Assembly: GCA_902806305.1 (NCBI GenBank)
Contig: CADCWC010000283.1
Span: forward strand, 1-5,546
Direction: 5' to 3'
Source: an uncultured Thermoleophilia bacterium
Lineage (GTDB): Bacteria > Actinomycetota > Thermoleophilia > Gaiellales > F1-60-MAGs149
DNA: 5,546 nucleotides
Part shown: piece after piece, positions 1 through 5,233 of the stretch
Position numbering within the stretch: the first letter of the stretch is position 1
Layout of the letters: every line of letters starts with the position of its first letter
Translations under genes and position numbers: made by a program
Notes under the pieces: model-generated
The model's input: only the letters and a program-made list of their open reading frames with translations
What the model was told of the DNA's origin: nothing
The model's database searches: none

Positions 1-398
1 GCGGCGGCTACCTGCTGAACAAGAAGCGCGACGTCCGCGCCGCGATCTCCTCGACGTACCGCTGCGACCCCCGCACGGAGACCGAGCCCAACCTGCTGGT
101 GTGCCACTCGGATCAGGACCCGCTCACGACCGCCGACCGCATCGCGGACGAGGTCAAGCCCGCCGACCGGCGCGCCACCGGAGTCGGCGTCTTCCTCCGC
201 TACCGCAACGACATGGTGGCGACGCTCGGTGAGCAGGGCGGCTCGCGCATCGAGGTCACGAACGAGAAGGACGGCTACCGCCGCCACTACGACTACGTCG
301 GCGGCTACTGGGGCCTGTACACGCTCGGCAACGTCTTCGGGTCGGGCGGCGGCCGCGGCGAGGGCTTCCGCGGCGGCGGTCCCGGGGCCGGCAAGTGA
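1..398 (+). CDS. DUF4247 domain protein, 3' part (5' end outside window)
   Basis: The reading frame is open from base 3 and gives 131 residues ending in TGA at 396-398; the N-terminus, where a signal peptide or lipoprotein signal would lie, is outside the window. I assign DUF4247 from the recognisable order of motifs: KPADRR (visible residues 52-57), FLRYRNDMVA (64-73), GGSRIEV (79-85), GYRRHYDYVGGYWG (91-104) and the glycine-rich tail FRGGGPGAGK at the very end. Two cysteines are visible (residues 21 and 34) and could form a disulfide in an exported protein. The biochemical role of DUF4247 is unknown. In actinobacteria it typically sits beside DUF350 and a membrane spermidine synthase, as here. 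Its stop overlaps the next start (GTGA). An ATG at 99 is internal to the conserved domain, so it is not the start. Family assignment is from memory of the motifs and fairly sure; function is unknown. Confidence 0.85.
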   Translation, partial: GGYLLNKKRDVRAAISSTYRCDPRTETEPNLLVCHSDQDPLTTADRIADEVKPADRRATGVGVFLRYRNDMVATLGEQGGSRIEVTNEKDGYRRHYDYVGGYWGLYTLGNVFGSGGGRGEGFRGGGPGAGK

Positions 399-1141
399 GG
401 GCCGCGAGCGTCGCGGTGCTCGCGCTCGCGCTCGGACTGGCCGCCGCGACGCCGGCCGCCGCCGCCGTCCTCGAACCCGCCGACGCCGAGGAGCTCGCGG
501 GCGCCCTGGCCGAGGTGACCGCGGACCAGGACGTCTGCTACGGCTGGAACGTCACGATCCGGGACGAGGGCGGTGGCGACGAGTCGCCCGACGTCGGCTC
601 GTCGCTCGGCGTGGGCACGGACCCCGCGGGCGACCCCGCCCAGTGCGCGCGATGGGTCCGCCTCGACGCGCAGATCCGGTACACGAGCGAGTTCAGCGAC
701 TTCGAGGACTCGGCCGCGGTCGACATCGCCTCGAACCTCGAGCGGCCGCCGACCGTGGGGGACCTGGCCGGCGAGGGCCTCACCGCGGAGCAGCTCCTGG
801 GCGCGGAGGACGACGTGGCGCTCGTGCGGATGGTCGAGCTCCTCCCCCTGTTCACGGCCCGGAACGGCCAGGCGCCCTACGCCGAGGCCCAGCCGGCGGC
901 GACCGTGCCCGAGACCGACGTCCCGACGGGAACGCCCGGCGACGACACGCTGCGGACGAACGCGCCCGGGCTCCTGCTCGCGGGGGGCGCGGTCGTGGTC
1001 GGCCTGGCGCTCGTCGTGTGGTCGCTCCTCCGGCGCCGCAGCCGGGCCGACCTCCGACCCGTGCACGAGGGCCCGGACGATCGCCCGGACGACACCTGGA
1101 CCCGCCCCGACGGAAGGACCGCCGATGGACCTCCTCTCTGA
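395..1141 (+). CDS. Unassigned secreted, C-terminally membrane-anchored protein of the DUF4247/DUF350/speE operon
   Basis: This 248-residue product starts at a GTG that shares 4 bases with the DUF4247 stop. Residues 1-24 form a signal peptide (MR, then an Ala/Leu/Val-rich core, ending in AAAA before VLEP). Residues 25 to about 165 form an acidic extracytoplasmic domain with two cysteines, C48 (in DVCYGW) and C84 (in AQCARWV), likely paired, and a segment around 95-114 containing YTSEFSDFEDSA. A Pro/Thr/Ala/Asp-rich linker (about 158-190) leads to one membrane helix (about 191-212), then RRR (213-215) and a short charged cytoplasmic tail. This is a type I topology, with the domain outside the membrane. 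I do not recognise a named family or any catalytic motif. Its position between DUF4247 and DUF350 suggests an envelope partner of that system. The last 17 bases overlap the DUF350 gene. The gene is well supported by operon geometry and the signal peptide/anchor layout; its function is unknown. Confidence 0.82.
   Translation: MRAASVAVLALALGLAAATPAAAAVLEPADAEELAGALAEVTADQDVCYGWNVTIRDEGGGDESPDVGSSLGVGTDPAGDPAQCARWVRLDAQIRYTSEFSDFEDSAAVDIASNLERPPTVGDLAGEGLTAEQLLGAEDDVALVRMVELLPLFTARNGQAPYAEAQPAATVPETDVPTGTPGDDTLRTNAPGLLLAGGAVVVGLALVVWSLLRRRSRADLRPVHEGPDDRPDDTWTRPDGRTADGPPL
1112..1117 (+). promoter_or_regulatory. Shine-Dalgarno site for the DUF350 gene
   Basis: GGAAGG lies 7 bases before the ATG at 1125, inside the 3' end of the preceding gene. 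It is the clearest ribosome binding site in the operon and decides the DUF350 start, since the same frame stays open far upstream but translates there into low-complexity Arg/Ser/Pro sequence. Confidence 0.75.
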
Positions 1142-1556
1142 CCTGCTGCGGGAGTTCGCGAGCGCGGTCCTCTACGGCGGTCTCGGCCTGCTGCTGCTGA
1201 CGGCGGGCTACTTCATGCTCGACGTCATGATCCCGGGCCGGATCGGCGAGCTCCTGATCGTCCAGCGCTCCCGCAACGTCGGCCTGGTGGTGGCCGCGGG
1301 CCTGCTCTCGATCGGGATCGTCGTCGGCACCGCGCTCTGGAGCGCCGAGGGCGACCTCTCGGAGGGCCTCGCGGCCGCGGCGGGCTACGGCGTGCTCGGG
1401 ATCCTCCTGCTCGCGGCCACGTTCCGCGTCGTCGACCTGAAGACGCCCGGGCGGCTGGGCGAGATCATCCGCGACGACCACGACCACCCCGTGGCCTGGG
1501 TCCTCGCGTCGGCCCTGCTCGCGGCCGGGATCGTCCAGGCGGCTGCCATCTCGTGA
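1125..1556 (+). CDS. DUF350 family integral membrane protein
   Basis: The 143-residue product has about four hydrophobic helices (roughly 13-33, 51-71, 81-103 and 121-141), matching the usual size and topology of DUF350 (YjfL-like) proteins. It contains a visible internal duplication: D33-x-x-IPGRIGELL (33-44) and D104-x-x-TPGRLGEII (104-115), 71 residues apart, each after one helix and before the next. This two-fold repeat is the family hallmark. Molecular function is unknown. In E. coli, the DUF350 gene yjfL lies near yjfC, a glutathionylspermidine-synthase-like ATP-grasp gene, which is an independent genomic link between DUF350 and polyamine chemistry. Here its stop overlaps the start of the spermidine synthase gene (GTGA, 1553-1556), so co-translation is likely and the two proteins may act in one membrane complex. 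ATG 1125 is chosen for its GGAAGG site and because it begins directly before the first helix. Family assignment is strong. Confidence 0.92.
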   Translation: MDLLSDLLREFASAVLYGGLGLLLLTAGYFMLDVMIPGRIGELLIVQRSRNVGLVVAAGLLSIGIVVGTALWSAEGDLSEGLAAAAGYGVLGILLLAATFRVVDLKTPGRLGEIIRDDHDHPVAWVLASALLAAGIVQAAAIS

Positions 1557-3130
1557 GCCGCGTCGCCCCGACGGAGGCGGCGCGCCCCGCCGCGCGCCCG
1601 GACGGGCGCCGCTCCCGGGTGCGACTCCTCCTGCTCGTCGTGACGGCCGTCGTGGCCGTGTGCGGGTTCACCTACGAGCTGATCCTGATCGCGCTCGGGA
1701 CGGCGCTGATCGGCAACACGGTGCTGCAGACGTCGCTCGTCCTCGCGACCTTCGTGACGACGATGGGCCTCGGCAGCCTCCTCACGAAGCCCCTGCAGCG
1801 CCGGCCGGTCGAGGCCTTCCTCGTGGTCGAGGCGCTCGTGGCGCTGATCGGCGGCCTCTCGGCGCTCGCGCTCTACGTGGCGTTCGCGTGGCTCGACCTG
1901 TACCAGCCCGCGATGCTCGCGACCGCCTCGCTGGTCGGGCTCCTGGTGGGGGCGGAGATCCCGCTGCTCGTCGTGCTGCTGCAACGGGCCCGGCGCGAGG
2001 CCGCGGGCACCTCCGTGGCCGACCTGCTCGCGGCCGACTACCTCGGAGCCGTCGTCGCGGGCCTCGCCTTCCCGCTGCTGATCCTGCCCACGCTCGGCGA
2101 GATCCGGGCCGCCCTGGCCATCGGCATCGTCAACGCGCTCGCGGGCGTGGCCGTGCTCGTCCTCTTCCGCCGGACCCTCGCAGCGCCGCGGCGGCTCGCG
2201 CTCGGCGCGCTCATCGTCGGGACGACGCTCGTGCTCGTCGCCGCCCTGGTGCTGGCGGGGCGCATCGAGGCGCGGGCCCTCCAGCAGTTCTACGACGACC
2301 CGATCACGCTCCACGAGCGGACACGCCACCAGGACATCACGCTCACGGAGAGCCTCGACGGCCGCGACCGGCGGCTGTACCTGAACGGCGACCTGCAGTT
2401 CTCCTCGGTCGACGAGTACCGCTATCACGAGCCCCTCGTCCATCCCGCGATGGCGGGGCCGCACGGTCGCGTGGCCGTGCTCGGCGGCGGCGACGGGCTG
2501 GCGCTGCGCGAGGTCCTGCGCTACCCCGGCGTCCGCGAGGTGGTCGAGGTCGAGCTCGACCCGCGCGTCATCGAGCTGGCCCGGGAGGACCCGGACCTCC
2601 GCACGCTGAACGCCGCGAGCCTCGACGACCCGAGGGTGCAGGTCGTGACGGCCGACGCCTTCGCCTGGGCCCGTCGCTACAGCGGTCCCCGCTTCGACGT
2701 GGTCGTGGCCGACTTCCCCGACCCCGACGCGGCGCCGCTCGCGAAGCTCTACGCCGTCGAGTTCTACGCGCTCGTGCGCGCCCGCCTGCTCGCGCCCGGC
2801 GGGCGGCTCGTGGTCCAGGCCGGGTCGCCGTTCTTCGCGCGGGACGCGTTCTGGTGCGTCGAGCGGACGCTGCAGGTCGCGGGGTACGGCACGCGGCCCT
2901 ACCACGTCGACGTGCCGAGCTTCGGCGACTGGGGGTTCGTGCTCGCCGCTCTCGACGGCCCGCCCCGGCTGCGCCTCGACGACCCGGGCGGACTGCGCTA
3001 CCTCGACGGCGCCGTCCTCGCCGCGGCGGAGCACTTCGGTCGTGACGTCACCCGGACCCAGGTCCGGGCGTCCACGCTCGACCGGCCGACGATCGTGACC
3101 TACACCGCCAAGGGCTGGCGGAACGACTGA
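1553..3130 (+). CDS. speE: Membrane-embedded spermidine synthase-like aminopropyltransferase (polyamine synthase)
   Basis: This 525-residue protein joins two parts. Residues about 25-235 hold seven hydrophobic helices after a basic N-terminus. Residues about 240-525 form a spermidine synthase domain with a Rossmann fold. Visible motifs are LNGDLQFSSVDEYRYHE (277-293, substrate-binding gate), VLGGGDG (309-315, nucleotide loop), E333 in VELDP, D368 in TADAF (adenine side), DFPDP (387-391, with D387 as candidate catalytic base) and KLY (398-400). The expected reaction is transfer of aminopropyl from decarboxylated S-adenosylmethionine to a diamine or polyamine, giving methylthioadenosine. The catalytic domain follows the last helix and should face the cytoplasm. 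The membrane part resembles that of other large actinobacterial SpeE proteins (about 520 residues) and may present or move the product. The GTG start overlaps the DUF350 stop. No S-adenosylmethionine decarboxylase gene is in the window. The acceptor substrate cannot be read from sequence, so the symbol is by homology; the fold assignment is secure. Confidence 0.93.
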   Translation: MSRVAPTEAARPAARPDGRRSRVRLLLLVVTAVVAVCGFTYELILIALGTALIGNTVLQTSLVLATFVTTMGLGSLLTKPLQRRPVEAFLVVEALVALIGGLSALALYVAFAWLDLYQPAMLATASLVGLLVGAEIPLLVVLLQRARREAAGTSVADLLAADYLGAVVAGLAFPLLILPTLGEIRAALAIGIVNALAGVAVLVLFRRTLAAPRRLALGALIVGTTLVLVAALVLAGRIEARALQQFYDDPITLHERTRHQDITLTESLDGRDRRLYLNGDLQFSSVDEYRYHEPLVHPAMAGPHGRVAVLGGGDGLALREVLRYPGVREVVEVELDPRVIELAREDPDLRTLNAASLDDPRVQVVTADAFAWARRYSGPRFDVVVADFPDPDAAPLAKLYAVEFYALVRARLLAPGGRLVVQAGSPFFARDAFWCVERTLQVAGYGTRPYHVDVPSFGDWGFVLAALDGPPRLRLDDPGGLRYLDGAVLAAAEHFGRDVTRTQVRASTLDRPTIVTYTAKGWRND

Positions 3131-3141
3131 GGGCCCGGTCG

Positions 3142-3159
3142 GCCCGGTAGCATCCGGGC
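3142..3159 (+). promoter_or_regulatory. Candidate leaderless promoter/operator of the cupin gene
   Basis: TAGCAT (3148-3153) fits the actinobacterial -10 pattern TANNNT and is followed by exactly 6 bases before ATG 3160, the spacing expected when transcription starts at or next to the start codon. The hexamer is flanked by a perfect 6-bp inverted repeat, GCCCGG (3142-3147) and CCGGGC (3154-3159). A second GGCCCGGT copy lies at 3132-3139, next to 3141-3148. No Shine-Dalgarno sequence and no convincing -35 box are visible. The palindrome could be a repressor site or chance in GC-rich DNA. Confidence 0.5.
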
Positions 3160-3609
3160 ATGCCCGCACAGATTCATGGCCCGGGCGAGGGCGAGCGTCA
3201 CGCCGTGGGCTTCTCCGAGGTCGTCATCAAGGCGACCGGCGACGACACGGGCGGTTCGTTCTTCCTGGCCGAGAGCCGCGTCGAACCGGGCTTCCCCGGT
3301 CCGCCGCTGCACCGCCATCGGACCCTGCACGACATGTTCTACGTCCTCGAGGGGACGCTCACGGTGCGCGTCGAGGACGACACCCGCGAGGTCGGACCGG
3401 GGACCTTCATCTGCGTCCCGCCGGGCGTCGCGCACACCTTCCGGAACGCCTCCGAGACGCCCGTCCGGTTCCTGAACTTCAACACGCCGGCCGGGTGGGA
3501 GCGGTACATGCGCGACCTCGGTGCGGCGGCGCAGGACGGTCCGATCACGCCGGAGGCCATCGGGCGGATCGCCTCCCGCCACGACCTCGAGGTCGTCGCC
3601 GCTCCCTGA
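3160..3609 (+). CDS. Small single-domain cupin protein
   Basis: The 149-residue product has one cupin beta-barrel domain (about 15-112) and a short helical tail. Cupin motif 1 is H51-x-H53-x4-D58-x6-G65, and motif 2 is G81-x5-P87-x-G89-x2-H92-x3-N96, a complete match. H51, H53, H92 and D58 are the predicted metal ligands; the usual glutamate of motif 1 is an aspartate here. The region after motif 2 (FLNFNTPAGWERYMRDL, 104-120) is typical of cupin_2-type proteins of this size, which have varied and often unknown roles (dioxygenase, isomerase or ligand binding). No signal peptide is present, so it is probably cytoplasmic. It follows the spermidine synthase gene by 29 bp on the same strand but seems to have its own promoter, so its link to that operon is uncertain. 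It converges with queA. The fold is certain; substrate unknown. Confidence 0.92.
   Translation: MPAQIHGPGEGERHAVGFSEVVIKATGDDTGGSFFLAESRVEPGFPGPPLHRHRTLHDMFYVLEGTLTVRVEDDTREVGPGTFICVPPGVAHTFRNASETPVRFLNFNTPAGWERYMRDLGAAAQDGPITPEAIGRIASRHDLEVVAAP
3581..3596. repeat. 16-bp perfect palindrome in the 3' end of the cupin gene
   Basis: ACGACCTC followed directly by GAGGTCGT is a perfect inverted repeat without a loop, within codons for HDLEV near the cupin C-terminus. The heptamer GGTCGTC occurs at 3591-3597, 3611-3617 and 3624-3630, and its complement at 3635-3641, so the convergent gene end is rich in alternative pairings. Function is not shown; it may be chance or part of a termination region. 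Confidence 0.45.
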
Positions 3610-3622
3610 CGGTCGTCGCGCG

Positions 3623-3642
3623 TGGTCGTCAGAGGACGACCA
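3623..3642. terminator. Hairpin between convergent cupin and queA genes, probable bidirectional terminator
   Basis: TGGTCGTC (3623-3630) and GACGACCA (3635-3642) form a perfect 8-bp stem closed by the 4-base loop AGAG, extendable by one G-T pair (3622/3643). It lies 13 bases after the cupin stop and covers the queA stop codon (3629-3631, read as TGA on the minus strand). There is no T-tract on either side, which is common for actinobacterial hairpins but makes intrinsic termination less sure. The symmetry would serve both strands. Confidence 0.55.
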
Positions 3643-4636
3643 TCGCGTCGCCGAACGAGTAGAACCTGTAGCGCTCGCGGATCGCCTCGGCGTAGAGCCG
3701 GCGCGTCGCCTCGACGCCTGCGAACGCCATGACCAGGGCGAGCAGGGTCGAGCGCGGCAGGTGGAAGTTCGTCACCAGTGCGTCCACGACGGCGAAGCGG
3801 TGCCCGGGCTGGATCTTCAGCGTCGTGCGGCCGGCGTTCGGCGCGGCGGGGTCGGCGATCGTCTCCAGCACCCGCACGGCCGTGGTGCCGACCGCCACGA
3901 CGCGCCGTCCGGCGGCCCGCGCGCCGACGACCAGCTCGCGGACGTCGCCCTCGATCCGGTAGCGCTCCGAGTGCATCGGATGGTCGTCCAGGTCCGGCGC
4001 CTCGACGGGCCGGAACGTGTCGAGGCCGATCTGCAGCTCCACGGCGACGACGGTGCACCGGGCCTCGACGGCGGCCAGGAGCTCGGTCGAGAAGTGCAGG
4101 CCCGCGGTCGGCGCGGCCGCCGACCCCGGCTCGCGGGCGTAGACCGTCTGGTAGCGCTCCGGGTCCCCGAGCGGTGCGGCGATGTACGGCGGGAGCGGTA
4201 TCTCGCCGGCATCCGCGAGCGCGGCCTCGAGCGGTCCGGCGGCCGTCGGTCGGACGAGGAAGCGCCCGCCGGGCAGACGGCCCTCGACGGCGATCGTCAG
4301 GCCCGCGCCCGCCGTGAGGGTCGTGCCCGGCGGCGTCCGTCGGCCCGGGCGGAGGAGCGCCTCCCAGCGTCCGTCACCGCGCGGCTCGAGCAGGAGGAGC
4401 TCGACCGCCCCGCCGGTCGCCTTGTGGGCCCGGATGCGGGCCGGACGGACGCGCGTGCGGTTCAGCACGACGACGTCGTCGGGCCCGAGGAGCTCGAGCA
4501 GGTCGGCGAACCGACGATGCGCGACGGTGCCGAGCGCACGGTCGTGGACGAGCAGGCGGGACGCGTCCCGCGGCTCGACGGGCGTCTGGGCGACCAGCTC
4601 GGACGGCAGGTCGAAGTCGAGGTCGGCGGTGCGCAC
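3629..4636 (-). CDS. queA: S-adenosylmethionine:tRNA ribosyltransferase-isomerase (QueA)
   Basis: The enzyme transfers and isomerises the ribosyl part of S-adenosylmethionine onto 7-aminomethyl-7-deazaguanine at tRNA position 34, giving epoxyqueuosine, the penultimate step of queuosine synthesis. At 335 residues it has normal bacterial QueA length. Recognised in order are FDLPSELVAQTP (8-19), SRLLVHDR (26-33), LNRTRVRPARI (58-68), GGAVELLLLEP (75-85), GEIPLPPYI (144-152), RYQTVYA (161-167), SAAAPTAGLHF (172-182), HPMHSERY (219-226), VGTTAVRVLE (249-258), TNFHLPRSTLL (289-299) and RYRFYSFGDAM (322-332). The segment LQIGLDTFRPV (201-211) differs from the common LHVGxGTF form at the histidine and second glycine. 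The start is GTG at 4634-4636; an upstream in-frame ATG is closed at once by TAG. No tgt or other que gene is visible, so it appears as a single gene, divergent from the sigma factor and convergent with the cupin gene. Assignment is very secure. Confidence 0.97.
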   Translation of the reverse strand: MRTADLDFDLPSELVAQTPVEPRDASRLLVHDRALGTVAHRRFADLLELLGPDDVVVLNRTRVRPARIRAHKATGGAVELLLLEPRGDGRWEALLRPGRRTPPGTTLTAGAGLTIAVEGRLPGGRFLVRPTAAGPLEAALADAGEIPLPPYIAAPLGDPERYQTVYAREPGSAAAPTAGLHFSTELLAAVEARCTVVAVELQIGLDTFRPVEAPDLDDHPMHSERYRIEGDVRELVVGARAAGRRVVAVGTTAVRVLETIADPAAPNAGRTTLKIQPGHRFAVVDALVTNFHLPRSTLLALVMAFAGVEATRRLYAEAIRERYRFYSFGDAMVVL

Positions 4637-4678
4637 GACCTACATATAGCGGCGGGCGGCCACCATACTCCGCGGGGC
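4637..4678. promoter_or_regulatory. Divergent promoter region between queA and the ECF sigma gene
   Basis: The 42-bp gap must hold the promoters of both genes, or their proximal parts. It contains the A/T run TACATATAG (4641-4649), exceptional in this window. Read on the minus strand it gives TATATG, 4 of 6 matches to the -10 consensus, ending 6 bases before the queA GTG. Toward the sigma gene, CATACT (4664-4669, also 4 of 6) ends 9 bases before ATG 4679. Neither gene has a clear Shine-Dalgarno sequence, so leaderless or near-leaderless mRNAs are plausible. No GGAAC-type ECF -35 motif is seen. A 6-bp inverted repeat, AGGTCG (4620-4625) and CGACCT (4636-4641), spans the queA start. Confidence 0.5.
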
Positions 4679-5233
4679 ATGGTGCACCTGCGATCCGACG
4701 AGGCGCTCGTGGCCCGTGCGCAGCGCGGCGACCGCGACGCCTTCGACGAGCTCGTGCGGCGACACCGCGACCGGGTCTACGCCGTCGTCCTGCGTCTCAC
4801 CCGCAACCCGGCGGACGCCGACGACGCCCTCCAGGACGCGTTCCTGAACGCCTACCGTGCACTCCATCGCTTCGACCGGCGGGCGCGCTTCTCGACGTGG
4901 CTCTACCGGATCGCCACGAACGCCGCCTTCGACGTGATCGGACGGCGGAAGGCCGCCCGGGCGCTCGACGAGGAGGGGACGCCCGAGCCCGTCGCGCCGG
5001 GTGACCCCTTCGTCCAGGCGGGGCAGCGACGGGCCCTCGAGGCAGCCCTGGCCGCGCTGCCCGAGGAGTTCCGCGTGGCCGTGCTCCTCTGCGACGTGGC
5101 CGGCCTCGGCACCGGGGAGGCCGCGGGCGTGCTCGACGTCCCCGAGGGTACCGTCAAGTCCCGCGTGTTCCGGGCGCGGGCGATGCTCGCCGTCGCCCTG
5201 CGGGAACCGAGCAACCTCGACGCCGTCCAATGA
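4679..5233 (+). CDS. ECF-type RNA polymerase sigma factor (sigma-70 family, group 4)
   Basis: The 184-residue protein has only the two domains typical of extracytoplasmic function sigma factors. Sigma-2 spans about 10-90, with DALQDAFLNAYRAL (49-62, core-binding region 2.2) and FSTWLYRIATNAAFDVIGRR (71-90, -10 recognition). An acidic/proline linker covers about 97-112. Sigma-4 spans about 117-172, with LPEEFRVAVLLCDVAG (127-142) and the helix-turn-helix GEAAGVLDVPEGTVKSRVFRAR (146-167), which reads the -35 element. ATG 4679 is chosen because the domain begins shortly after it; the frame stays open upstream only as antisense of queA. The stop overlaps the start of the next gene (ATGA), the usual sigma/anti-sigma arrangement. 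It would direct RNA polymerase to a small stress or envelope regulon that cannot be deduced here. The family is certain; the ECF subgroup is not assigned. Confidence 0.96.
   Translation: MVHLRSDEALVARAQRGDRDAFDELVRRHRDRVYAVVLRLTRNPADADDALQDAFLNAYRALHRFDRRARFSTWLYRIATNAAFDVIGRRKAARALDEEGTPEPVAPGDPFVQAGQRRALEAALAALPEEFRVAVLLCDVAGLGTGEAAGVLDVPEGTVKSRVFRARAMLAVALREPSNLDAVQ

Noticed and set aside
99..398. ATG 99 as the start of the DUF4247 gene
   Set aside because: The frame is open from base 3 with sequence that fits the family's N-terminal part; no ribosome binding site precedes this ATG.
573..1124. Upstream extension of the DUF350 frame over the preceding gene
   Set aside because: Translation there is Ser/Arg/Thr/Pro low complexity; the other frame gives a signal peptide and membrane anchor, and GGAAGG precedes ATG 1125.
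229..1200. Long plus-strand open frame over the first two genes and into the third
   Set aside because: Almost entirely Arg/Gly/Ala repeats without motifs; it overlaps genes supported by family motifs, signal peptide or operon geometry.
3131..3159. The GC-rich inverted repeat after the spermidine synthase gene as a transcription terminator
   Set aside because: The stem is only 6 bp with no T-tract, and its loop holds a well-placed -10 hexamer, so a promoter/operator reading fits better, though a terminator role is not excluded.
1385..3169. Very long open frame on the minus strand (594 codons) opposite the spermidine synthase gene
   Set aside because: Its translation is Arg/Glu/Asp/His-rich low complexity with no domain, and it mirrors the codon bias of the plus-strand gene, which has clear family motifs. 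Typical antisense shadow in GC-rich DNA.
3521..4678. Upstream extension of the sigma factor frame through the region opposite queA
   Set aside because: The extension is antisense to a certain queA gene and is low-complexity Arg-rich; the sigma domain begins right after ATG 4679.
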